From positions 1 through 21,698 of IMG/VR virus record IMGVR_UViG_3300001282_000083: 21,698 nt of DNA; one strand, given 5' to 3'. The stretch is from a virus. The notes under the pieces were generated by a model that saw nothing but the letters and a program-made list of their open reading frames with translations, did not search any database and was not told the DNA's origin. Shown in pieces: positions 1 to 6,833 of this stretch (position 1 is its first letter; each line of letters opens with the position of its first letter). The position numbers were made by a program, and so were the translations under genes.

Positions 1-1
1 T

Positions 2-190
2 AATGGATCTGCAAATACAGGCGGCGGTGGTGGTTCAGGTGGATCTGGTGGTTCAGGTGTTCTGGTTATTGCATACCCAGATACACTCAAAGCACTTACT
101 GTTGGATCTGGCTTAACTTACGATCAGCCAACCCGTGCAGGGTATAGAGTTTATAGATTTACAGCGGGATCTGGAACAATTACTTTCTAG
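2..190 (+). CDS. C-terminal end of a glycine-rich tail fibre/minor tail protein (5' truncated)
   Basis: An open frame enters from the left edge and ends at a TAG at 188-190, leaving 62 residues. It starts with a run rich in Gly and Ser (GGGGGSGGSGGSG), followed by VLVIAYPDT, a stretch ending GYRVYRF, and the terminal GSGTITF. Gly-rich linkers followed by a 'GGSGVVIIRYP ... YRIYKFTGSGSITF' type ending are recurrent at the C-termini of phage minor tail and fibre proteins, where the final domain is thought to be a small beta-structured cap exposed at the tail tip. The family resemblance comes from memory of such proteins, and the exact role (receptor binding or trimerisation) is inference. It directly precedes other fibre genes, which supports the call. 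The start lies outside the window. Confidence 0.75.
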   Translation, partial: NGSANTGGGGGSGGSGGSGVLVIAYPDTLKALTVGSGLTYDQPTRAGYRVYRFTAGSGTITF

Positions 191-201
191 CCTTTAGCAC
201 T

Positions 202-216
202 TATAATTGGTATAAT
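202..216 (+). promoter_or_regulatory. Tandem -10 promoter before the fibre operon
   Basis: The 42-base gap between the first two genes holds two TATAAT hexamers, at 202-207 and 211-216. The second is preceded by TGG (208-210), making an extended -10. No good -35 is visible at 17-base spacing (TAGCCT at 188-193). The pair also forms an inverted repeat (TTATA-ATTGG-TATAA), flanked by TAGCCT (188-193) and AGGCTA (217-222). A ribosome site AAGGAG (222-227) follows, five bases before the ATG at 233. Confidence 0.5.
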
Positions 217-232
217 AGGCTAAGGAGAATAA

Positions 233-1981
233 ATGCCAAATACTAGTAAGGGATTTCCATATCCCACCTCGTCTGATGACCCAAATGTGCCGCAAGATAT
301 TCAATTGCTTGCACAGGCAGTAGATGCTACCTTAACTAATTATTCACCTACAACCCATACCCATACTGGCGTATATGCTACAACTACCCACACACATGAC
401 GGGGTTTATGCAAATACCACCCACACCCATAATGAATATCTAGAGCCGTCAGATCTTGCAGGATATTCTCAGACTACACACACCCACGATTCTTTATACT
501 CTAATCTTGCACACGTTCACAACGATTATTTAAGTACAGCGGCTATTAGCGGAACAAAGGGAGCTATTCCTATTGGAACCGCCAGCGGTGTTTCTATTAT
601 TACTCCTGGAACTAACGACTACGTTCTCGTTTCAGACTCCACAACCGCAACAGGAACTAAGTGGGCAAACGTAGCGGCGGTAGGAACAGTAGTCCCAAAC
701 ACATTTTCTAATATTGCAGTATCTGGACAGACAACAGTTTCTGCAGATACAACCGTAGATACACTTAACCTTGCTGCTGGAACTAACGTTACAATTACAA
801 CAGATGCGCTTACAGATACAATTACAATTAGCGCAGCAGGCGGGGATTTATCAGGACACTTAGCTGCTACAGATCCACACCCACAGTATTTAACACAATC
901 AGAAGCAGATATACTTTATGATGCTGATGGATCTGCGGCGGCTGCACAATCAGCAGCTAACATCTATACAGATACAGCAATATCAAATTTAGTAAACGCT
1001 GCTCCGTCTACTCTTAATACACTTAAAGAATTATCAGACGCTTTGGGCGGGGACGCATTATTTGCAACCACAGTAACAAACGCCTTAGCTTCTAAAGCCC
1101 CAATTAGTAATCCATCATTTACTGGAACAGTTAATTTCTCTGGAGCTACAATTTCTGGATACTCCCCATTCCCAACACAGACAGGTCAGGGAGGAAAGTA
1201 TTTAACAACAAATGGCACAGCGGTATCTTGGGCAACAATTGATTTAACTCCATATTTAACATCATCTGCGGCTGCTTCAACATATTTAACTACAACCACT
1301 GCTTCAAATGTTTATGCTCCAAAAGCATCTCCAACATTTACTGGAACAGTAGATTTTACTGGTGCTACAGTTACTGGGTTATCAGCAAACCTTCCATCAC
1401 AAATTGACAATACTGGTAAATTTTTAAGCACAAACGGTAATACGGCTCAATGGGTTTCAATTTATCAAATTCCAGATCAAACAGATCAGTCTGGTAAGTT
1501 TTTAACAACAGACGGGACAACTGCTTCTTGGACAGATGTATCATCAACACCAGCTGCAGGATCAATTACATCAGCAATGATTGCAGATGGAACAATTGTA
1601 GATGCAGATATAGCAATAGCAGCAGGAATTGATGCAAGCAAAATTTATGGTTATGCCGTTACCAAAACTGACACAGGCTCAGTCACCAACACGATGCTTG
1701 CTGGATCTATTGCAAATAACAAACTTGTAAATTCATCTATAACAATTAATGGAACACAGATATCATTGGGTGCGTCAACAACAATTGATACACTCCCACC
1801 ACAAGCTACAAATAGCGGAAGATATTTAAGTACTAACGGAACGACTGCCTTTTGGTCTACCATTACAACTAACAACTACTCTAACGGAACAAATACCTCT
1901 ACTGCTAACAAAATATTTTATAACAATACGGGGTCTTTTCCTTCAGCAACCGCAGCGGGCGATATTTATATCCAGTACTAG
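233..1981 (+). CDS. Tail fibre protein with HxH array and repeated beta modules
   Basis: This 582-aa protein starts at an ATG with AAGGAG five bases upstream. The N-terminus (GFPYPTSSDDPNVPQDIQ, about residues 7-24) resembles the start of many actinophage fibre proteins. Residues 41-100 carry five HxH motifs, at 42-44, 53-55, 64-66, 83-85 and 94-96, mostly spaced 11 residues. Such motifs are known to bind metal in trimeric phage fibres and needles. Further on are two TFTGTV-x-F-x-GAT modules (near residues 295 and 368) and four copies of GK(Y/F)L(S/T)TNG...W (319-333, 393-407, 419-433, 527-541). A SITSAMIADGTIVDADI segment common in phage fibres lies near residue 445. The composition is rich in Ser, Thr, Ala, Gly and Asn, as expected for beta-helical or triple-stranded fibres. 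The likely role is adsorption to the host. The receptor cannot be told. It is followed eight bases later by the next fibre gene. Confidence 0.8.
   Translation: MPNTSKGFPYPTSSDDPNVPQDIQLLAQAVDATLTNYSPTTHTHTGVYATTTHTHDGVYANTTHTHNEYLEPSDLAGYSQTTHTHDSLYSNLAHVHNDYLSTAAISGTKGAIPIGTASGVSIITPGTNDYVLVSDSTTATGTKWANVAAVGTVVPNTFSNIAVSGQTTVSADTTVDTLNLAAGTNVTITTDALTDTITISAAGGDLSGHLAATDPHPQYLTQSEADILYDADGSAAAAQSAANIYTDTAISNLVNAAPSTLNTLKELSDALGGDALFATTVTNALASKAPISNPSFTGTVNFSGATISGYSPFPTQTGQGGKYLTTNGTAVSWATIDLTPYLTSSAAASTYLTTTTASNVYAPKASPTFTGTVDFTGATVTGLSANLPSQIDNTGKFLSTNGNTAQWVSIYQIPDQTDQSGKFLTTDGTTASWTDVSSTPAAGSITSAMIADGTIVDADIAIAAGIDASKIYGYAVTKTDTGSVTNTMLAGSIANNKLVNSSITINGTQISLGASTTIDTLPPQATNSGRYLSTNGTTAFWSTITTNNYSNGTNTSTANKIFYNNTGSFPSATAAGDIYIQY
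353..532 (+). repeat. 33-bp-period repeat encoding 11-residue HTH(x)xxY units
   Basis: Degenerate DNA repeats, each with an ACCCAYACNCAY-like core, encode units of the form TTHTHxxxY. HxH codons begin at 356, 389, 422, 479 and 512. Three of the four spacings are exactly 33 bases, and one unit is interrupted by 24 extra bases. Confidence 0.8.
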
Positions 1982-1990
1982 GAGAAGACT

Positions 1991-3547
1991 ATGGGATTAA
2001 GAGTATACGATAATAATACATGGAATCAAGCAAGGGCTTTAAGATTATATAACGGTTCTTCCTGGAGTAATGCCACAAGATCATGGATCTATAATGGATC
2101 AACTTGGTCTATGAATTATCCAGAAAATCCTGTATTTACTGTATCACCAAGTATTTCTTATGTTGGGACTGCACAACCAGTTCCTGGAAATGGTCTTTCA
2201 GTAAATACTGGAACAGTCAATACAGACCCAGCCTATGCACCTAGCTCTTATTCTTATCAATGGACAAGAAATGGTGCAGCAATTTCTGGGGCCACATCAA
2301 ATTTATATTACTTAACAACAAGCGACTTAGGTACAACTGTTACATGTACTGTTACTGCAAATAATAATCGTGGGTCAACTCCAATATCAGCAACAGGTGG
2401 CGTATATGTTTTTCCAGCGGCCCCAACTGGGTTGACAATCACAGACAATACTGTTACTCCTAATCAGCCATCATTTGTTACCGTAACAACATCAGCTAAC
2501 TCATGGTCTGCAAGCTGGGGATCGTCTTCTCCTTTATCTTACTATTCAGTTTCTTCAAATAATGGTGCTCCATCAAACTCATCTCCAACTGGAACGAGCA
2601 CATCATCAAGTAGTGCATCTCCTGGATCGGTAACAGTTTTTGTTAGTGCTGTAAATAATTCAACCACAGCTAGAATAGCGTGGAATGCCGTTCCTGGTGC
2701 TACCTCCTACTTAGTACAGCACTCATTTGGAACAATTACTACAACCAATACTTTTCTTGATATAACAAATCAATATGGAACTCTTAATGCAACGGTAACC
2801 TCTCTTTTTAATGGCAATGGTGCATATCAATCTACTGCAAATGGATCAATATTATCAAGGCAATCTGGTACGGCTTCAGGTTCGGCAACAGTTCCATCAC
2901 CACCAGGAACACCATCGCCAAGTACTAGCTCTGTAACATCAAATAGTTTTGTTGTGTCTTGGTCTCCAACTTCTAACACAGATTCATATCAGATTGATGT
3001 TGGAACTTTTAGTGGAGGAAGCAACATATTAAGTACAGCAACTACTAGTACATCAAGAACCGTTACTGGCTTATCTGGACTCACAACATATTATATTACC
3101 GTTAAGGCATATGGAAATGCTTATGCTGGATATGGGGGGTCTGGAACTACTTCGGTTCAAACATTAGAAGCTTATGTCACCCCAAGTATAGGTACGGTAA
3201 GCTTAAGCTCTACCAATTTCCAAAGATACTCTGTATCTGGATCAAACCAGGGTATGAAGTGGGGATGGGACAACGTGTTTTGGTCTGGATCAGTGGCAGA
3301 ACCTTTGTGGATGGAATGGGAGATATACTTTGTATCTTCTGGAGGATCTTATCAGTACTACGGATTTGAAAATTATTTTGCGGGACAGCAAAGCTCTCCA
3401 TTAGTTAATGGGTATACATGGAGCTATCTTGTATATACCCCAGGAGACTTGCCTTACTCTACATCCGCTAGATATTTAAGATGTAGGTTCTCGGTTTATG
3501 ATACAAATTATGCAATTAAAAGCGGAGCATGGTCTAATAGAATATAA
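1991..3547 (+). CDS. Minor tail/fibre protein with Ig-like and fibronectin III-like domains
   Basis: This 518-aa protein has TAGGAG a few bases before its ATG and starts just after the previous gene stops. The first 40 residues contain three Y-x4-W units with a 14-residue period (Y6/W11, Y20/W25, Y34/W39: YDNNTW, YNGSSW, YNGSTW). Residues about 75-140 look like an Ig-like domain (YSYQWTRNGAAISGAT and a later DLGTTVTCTVTA). Residues about 300-390 resemble fibronectin type III (SFVVSWSP, TVTGLSGLTTYYITVKA), and an earlier FN3-like copy lies near residues 220-270 (ARIAWNAVPGATSYLVQ). The C-terminal 120 residues are aromatic-rich and unassigned. Such adhesive domains are typical of virion surface proteins that bind carbohydrates or cell envelopes. 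The role in host recognition is inferred from domains and neighbours. The end overlaps a possible ATG at 3547. Confidence 0.75.
   Translation: MGLRVYDNNTWNQARALRLYNGSSWSNATRSWIYNGSTWSMNYPENPVFTVSPSISYVGTAQPVPGNGLSVNTGTVNTDPAYAPSSYSYQWTRNGAAISGATSNLYYLTTSDLGTTVTCTVTANNNRGSTPISATGGVYVFPAAPTGLTITDNTVTPNQPSFVTVTTSANSWSASWGSSSPLSYYSVSSNNGAPSNSSPTGTSTSSSSASPGSVTVFVSAVNNSTTARIAWNAVPGATSYLVQHSFGTITTTNTFLDITNQYGTLNATVTSLFNGNGAYQSTANGSILSRQSGTASGSATVPSPPGTPSPSTSSVTSNSFVVSWSPTSNTDSYQIDVGTFSGGSNILSTATTSTSRTVTGLSGLTTYYITVKAYGNAYAGYGGSGTTSVQTLEAYVTPSIGTVSLSSTNFQRYSVSGSNQGMKWGWDNVFWSGSVAEPLWMEWEIYFVSSGGSYQYYGFENYFAGQQSSPLVNGYTWSYLVYTPGDLPYSTSARYLRCRFSVYDTNYAIKSGAWSNRI
2003..2113 (+). repeat. Three 14-residue Y-x4-W repeats
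   Basis: At the N-terminus of the 518-aa protein, Tyr6/Trp11, Tyr20/Trp25 and Tyr34/Trp39 recur every 14 residues (42 bases), with YNG(S)(S/T)WS as the core. The repeat is visible in protein and partly in DNA (tataaYggW...tgg). Confidence 0.7.
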
Positions 3548-3561
3548 TGGAGGTATATGAT

Positions 3562-3768
3562 ATGATAAGTAATGCAGAAAAAATTCAGATTATAGATGGT
3601 CATCTAAAGCAGCTGGCCTACGAAAAATATAATGCTGAACTTAAGCTAGAATACAATAGCATAAATGAAGAATTAAACGATTCTGAAGTCACCAATCTAA
3701 CAAATATTTTGGCAGACATTAATGCAAAAATTCAAATGCTTGAAACTAAAAAAACACAACTAGGATAA
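3562..3768 (+). CDS. Small coiled-coil protein between fibre genes, copy 1
   Basis: I place the start at the ATG at 3562 because GGAGG at 3549-3553 then sits eight bases upstream. The ATG at 3547, in frame, would have no usable ribosome site but would give five more residues and overlap the previous stop (TAATG). From 3562 the product has 68 residues, begins MISNAEKIQI and is almost wholly charged and helical, with heptad-like spacing of Leu and Ile. It is a paralogue of the next gene, sharing SNxEK, a Leu-x-Y-x-x-Y-x-x-E segment, and an Asn-x-Ile/Asp-x-x-Ala/Ile-x-Ile tail. The function is not recognised. Its place inside a fibre cassette suggests a small structural or assembly partner of the fibres, which is inference. 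Confidence 0.75.
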   Translation: MISNAEKIQIIDGHLKQLAYEKYNAELKLEYNSINEELNDSEVTNLTNILADINAKIQMLETKKTQLG

Positions 3769-3778
3769 GGAGAAAGAA

Positions 3779-3985
3779 ATGCCAACATATAGCAAACTAA
3801 GTAATGACGAGAAGACTGCAATTAAGGAGTCTTTGGTCCGTAACCTTGAATACCAGATGTATTCATTGGAAATGGAAATTGTTGCGGAAAACGCTAAAGC
3901 TACACCAGACTCATCAAAGATTGAAATTATTCAATCAAACATTGATGATAAAGTAGCACAAATCGCTGCAGTAAACGCAGAATAA
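3779..3985 (+). CDS. Small coiled-coil protein between fibre genes, copy 2
   Basis: This 68-aa product starts at an ATG with AAGGAGAAA just upstream, ten bases after the previous stop. It opens MPTYSKLSNDEK and, like its neighbour, is predicted from composition to be mostly helical and acidic. After a short offset the two align along most of their length (SNAEK/SNDEK; LAYEKYNAEL/LEYQMYSLEM; ILADINAKI/IQSNIDDKV). This points to tandem duplication followed by divergence. No enzyme motif is present. A fibre-associated or fibre-chaperone role is possible but unproven. Confidence 0.8.
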   Translation: MPTYSKLSNDEKTAIKESLVRNLEYQMYSLEMEIVAENAKATPDSSKIEIIQSNIDDKVAQIAAVNAE

Positions 3986-3998
3986 ATAGGGAGATAAA

Positions 3999-6443
3999 TT
4001 GGGTTATAGAGAAGTAGTAATGTCTCAAAGCCCACTATCATTTTGGCCACTAGATGACGATGTTACGACAGGTATCGCTAAAGAGGCTACTGGTAGTGGG
4101 AATAATGGCGCATATGCTGGCTCTATATTTGATGAAGCAATCCCACTTGTTGCCAATGGAATTTATGGAACAAGACTAACAGACTCTACTGCTGGTATTT
4201 ACTATCCGCTTCCAGGAGCATCTGGAGCGGGACAGTCATGGACAGATCCAAGTATCTGGACCAAAGGTAAAAGCAATCAGTCATTTAGTATTGAGTTATA
4301 CTTTAAATTAAATGAAGATTCATTGTCAATATCAGACGAAATAGTTTTATTTGGAAATAAGACTTTACTTCAGTCTTCAGAAAATTCTGCTATACAGACG
4401 TACACAGATTTGATCGACGACTATGAAACCTATACTGATGTGCTAGCGGCATTCGATACCTATGACGAAATCCTAAACGCCACTATTCTTGCACCTTACG
4501 GAGTATATGTTTATAAAAATAAGATTTATTTTAGACCAGACCCGTTAATAAATTATTATGTGTCTTATGAAGTTCCAGACTGGAAGCGTAGATATCACAT
4601 TGTTGCTAACTATTCGTCTAACGGAATATCTCTTATTGTAAATGGAACAAATGTATCTACAAAATCATCTTCTGAACTATCCGACATATTTCAGTTTAGC
4701 CAGAACCATGGGGCTATGAGAACATATGGTTCTGATAATTATGACATAACAGTTGATGGTGTCGCAGTATACGGATACGTTCTTGATTATGTTAGGGCAA
4801 CAGAGCACCTTAATCTATCTAGAAAAACAATTCTTAAAGATAGATACTATAATGCAAATTCTCAAGTAACTTACATACCTAATAATAAAGACTGCTTGAT
4901 AGCTTATAAGTTTGCCAACAACTGGACAGGATTTGATTTTACAAATGCATTGGTTAATTCAATTAATCAAGTAACACTAAGATATATATCTAACGCAACT
5001 GTATCTGGTGGTACTGGAACCCAATCAGTAGTAGATGCTAGAAGCTGCCTATCTCTAGGTGCTGGCGCATTCCTAGACCTGTCAACAGTAGCAAGATTGG
5101 CTGAGGGTGGCACAGCAATATCTGTAAGTTTTTATCATGACCCACTAACGCCAGAGAAGGGCCTTGTATCTATGTACAACTTCCAGTCTAGCCAAAGCTT
5201 AACAATAAGAATAAATGGCTCTGACGACTTTGTTTTTAATTTGAATGGGGTGGACACAACCACCACATCTAGCCCAGTGGCGGGATGGAACGAGATCCTT
5301 GTAGAAAACAAAACGGGATCCCTAAAAGCATACCTAAATGGTACAAGTATATTTACCTCAGTAGATTATCTACAAACAATAACAGATTTATATATTGGAA
5401 AAGTAAATGACCTATATGCAGCATGTCCAGTTACTTGGATAGCAATTAAGTCAGGAATTCAATATGAAATCTTAACTGATTACACATTATACAATGAAGA
5501 AGCAACTTTCATTCTCAAGATGAATAACAATCTTAAATGGTCTCAGTATGGAAAGATTGAGGGTCTATTAACATTGCCTGCAGTCGATTACAGCGGTTCT
5601 CTGGCCTTTTATACAACTTCCTCGCCGAATGTATCGGTTACCTATAATAACGGCTTAGAATGGCCTAGAATGGCTTCTATGCCTACCCTGTTGGATGATC
5701 CAACAAATCAGGTAACGTCATATGACATAAAAGCTACATTATTTACAAATGACTCAGAAGATGATCTACCAATCTTATCAAACATTGGGCTATACGCATA
5801 TACCCAAGGAATGAAGCGGGTAGTTTCAGACAATACAAATGAAGCTGCCGTAATAGTAAATTCAGACAATTGCGTTATCTTTGATGACGACGTTGAGGTA
5901 TTGGATAGACTGGATCAGTCTGGTATTAGATTATCTGGGAGCTCATATTTGAAGATCCCGTCACAATCAAGTAATTATGACTCTGGCGGATTCAATGGAA
6001 CAAAGTCTATTTCTTTAGTCTTCAAGATAAATGAACCTTTAGTGGCAAATAAGTACATTCTGGAATCTGGATCAAAGTCTTTATATTGGGACGGGTCAGC
6101 ATGGCAACACCCAGGATTCTCTAAGATGTATGTAAATGGTCAGGAGACATTTGATAATCAGGCTATGGTAAATGATTGGGTTCATGTCGTATTAACCTCA
6201 ACATCAAAAATAAATGCTGGAACAGATATATATGTTGGAGCAGACGACGCAGGAGCAAATCAAACAGATATTACCTTGGGTCTATTTGCAATGGCTGCCT
6301 ACACCCTAGATCAATTTGATGCAGAGACAGAATACGAGGTTCTTGTTGGATACCCACAGGAGGGCCTAGGTCAGGAACAAGTTTCCTTCAATATAATCGA
6401 TTATGGCCTAATTCCGTACAAAGTTGCTTGGCAAACAGCATAA
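3999..6443 (+). CDS. Large minor tail protein with LamG/concanavalin-like domains
   Basis: This 814-aa protein starts at a TTG with AGGGAG five bases upstream. An in-frame ATG at 4020 is an alternative with a poorer site. Residues 9-270 begin SPLSFWPLDDD and continue with GSGNNGAY, the usual entry to a concanavalin A-like (LamG) jelly roll, and end with a VDGVAVYGYVLD strand. A second jelly-roll-like block spans about residues 295-490 (ISVSFYHDP, WNEILVENKTGSLKAYLNGT). A third spans about 640-790 (LSGSSYLKIP, KSISLVFKINEP, WVHVVLTST). Within the first block, residues 134-160 hold three decapeptide repeats (TYTDLIDDYE and variants). LamG domains in phage virions commonly bind glycans, so a receptor-binding or tail-tip role is likely. 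It is the last gene of the fibre cassette. Confidence 0.75.
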   Translation: MGYREVVMSQSPLSFWPLDDDVTTGIAKEATGSGNNGAYAGSIFDEAIPLVANGIYGTRLTDSTAGIYYPLPGASGAGQSWTDPSIWTKGKSNQSFSIELYFKLNEDSLSISDEIVLFGNKTLLQSSENSAIQTYTDLIDDYETYTDVLAAFDTYDEILNATILAPYGVYVYKNKIYFRPDPLINYYVSYEVPDWKRRYHIVANYSSNGISLIVNGTNVSTKSSSELSDIFQFSQNHGAMRTYGSDNYDITVDGVAVYGYVLDYVRATEHLNLSRKTILKDRYYNANSQVTYIPNNKDCLIAYKFANNWTGFDFTNALVNSINQVTLRYISNATVSGGTGTQSVVDARSCLSLGAGAFLDLSTVARLAEGGTAISVSFYHDPLTPEKGLVSMYNFQSSQSLTIRINGSDDFVFNLNGVDTTTTSSPVAGWNEILVENKTGSLKAYLNGTSIFTSVDYLQTITDLYIGKVNDLYAACPVTWIAIKSGIQYEILTDYTLYNEEATFILKMNNNLKWSQYGKIEGLLTLPAVDYSGSLAFYTTSSPNVSVTYNNGLEWPRMASMPTLLDDPTNQVTSYDIKATLFTNDSEDDLPILSNIGLYAYTQGMKRVVSDNTNEAAVIVNSDNCVIFDDDVEVLDRLDQSGIRLSGSSYLKIPSQSSNYDSGGFNGTKSISLVFKINEPLVANKYILESGSKSLYWDGSAWQHPGFSKMYVNGQETFDNQAMVNDWVHVVLTSTSKINAGTDIYVGADDAGANQTDITLGLFAMAAYTLDQFDAETEYEVLVGYPQEGLGQEQVSFNIIDYGLIPYKVAWQTA
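4398..4478 (+). repeat. Decapeptide repeat inside the first LamG-like domain
   Basis: Residues 134-160 read as TYTDLIDDYE, TYTDVLAAFD and TYDEILNA, with Thr-Tyr recurring exactly every ten residues (134, 144, 154). The segment is an acidic, probably helical insertion between beta strands. Confidence 0.7.
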
Positions 6444-6488
6444 AGTTGTCACATTCTAGTACAAAGTATAGACTTTGGCAATAAAAGA

Positions 6489-6497
6489 TGGTATCAT
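6489..6497 (+). promoter_or_regulatory. Extended -10 promoter, probably giving a leaderless transcript
   Basis: TGG (6489-6491) followed by TATCAT (6492-6497) lies six bases before the ATG at 6504, where transcription would be expected to start. There is no Shine-Dalgarno site for that ATG. A second possible promoter sits just upstream (TTGTCA 6447-6452, 17-base spacer, TAGACT 6470-6475). A weak hairpin (CAAAGT-ATAG-ACTTTG, 6463-6478) overlaps it and is not a convincing terminator. Confidence 0.5.
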
Positions 6498-6503
6498 TAC
6501 TAT

Positions 6504-6833
6504 ATGAAATCAATTAAAACATCCGTTGTTGAGGAAACTACCCTTGGGGTCTACATTTGGCAAATGCCAGACGGACGTTGGGTCGGAGACGATGAGGGAA
6601 ACTTTCTCTCTATTTCTGCATTCAAAAATGACCAAAATAGAATCAACGCTCTAAAAGAAGCTGTCAGAGGTTATGGGATACAGACAGGCAAGGCCGTATT
6701 TTTGTCAGGACAAAGAAAGATTAATGACGAAGAATATGAAGAGCAGCAACAGCGTTTGAGGTGGGGACTAACACCAGACCCACTAGATATTGGTGAGTAC
6801 AAAGACAGTCTAAAGAATTTGAGGAACGATTAA
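6504..6833 (+). CDS. Conserved-looking hypothetical protein upstream of portal
   Basis: This 109-aa protein opens with MKSIKTSVVEETTLGVYIWQ and then MPDGRWVGDDEGNFLSI, followed by a charged helical region (QNRINALKEAVRGYG and EEYEEQQQRLRWG). I do not recognise a named domain. Small proteins of this kind are often found directly before the portal gene in actinophages, but their role is unknown to me. Its stop overlaps the portal ATG by one base (TAATG), so the two are translationally coupled. The start is chosen from the extended -10 six bases upstream and the lack of any other start. The mRNA is probably leaderless. Confidence 0.75.
   Translation: MKSIKTSVVEETTLGVYIWQMPDGRWVGDDEGNFLSISAFKNDQNRINALKEAVRGYGIQTGKAVFLSGQRKINDEEYEEQQQRLRWGLTPDPLDIGEYKDSLKNLRND

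Noticed and set aside
353-532. The HTH repeats as a CRISPR-like or regulatory repeat array
   Set aside because: The period of 33 bases is in frame and encodes a conserved 11-residue protein motif. Third positions vary, so the repeat is at protein level.
3547-3561. ATG at 3547 as the start of the first small coiled-coil protein
   Set aside because: GGAGG falls inside its own second and third codons and fits the ATG at 3562 instead. Alignment with the paralogue also begins after 3562. It remains possible as a coupled start.
1-6443. A diversity-generating retroelement acting on the fibre genes
   Set aside because: I saw no template repeat with adenine-specific variation and no reverse transcriptase in the window.
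6463-6478. A small hairpin CAAAGT-ATAG-ACTTTG after the LamG gene as a terminator
   Set aside because: The stem is only six base pairs and AT-rich with no T tract, and it overlaps a possible promoter.
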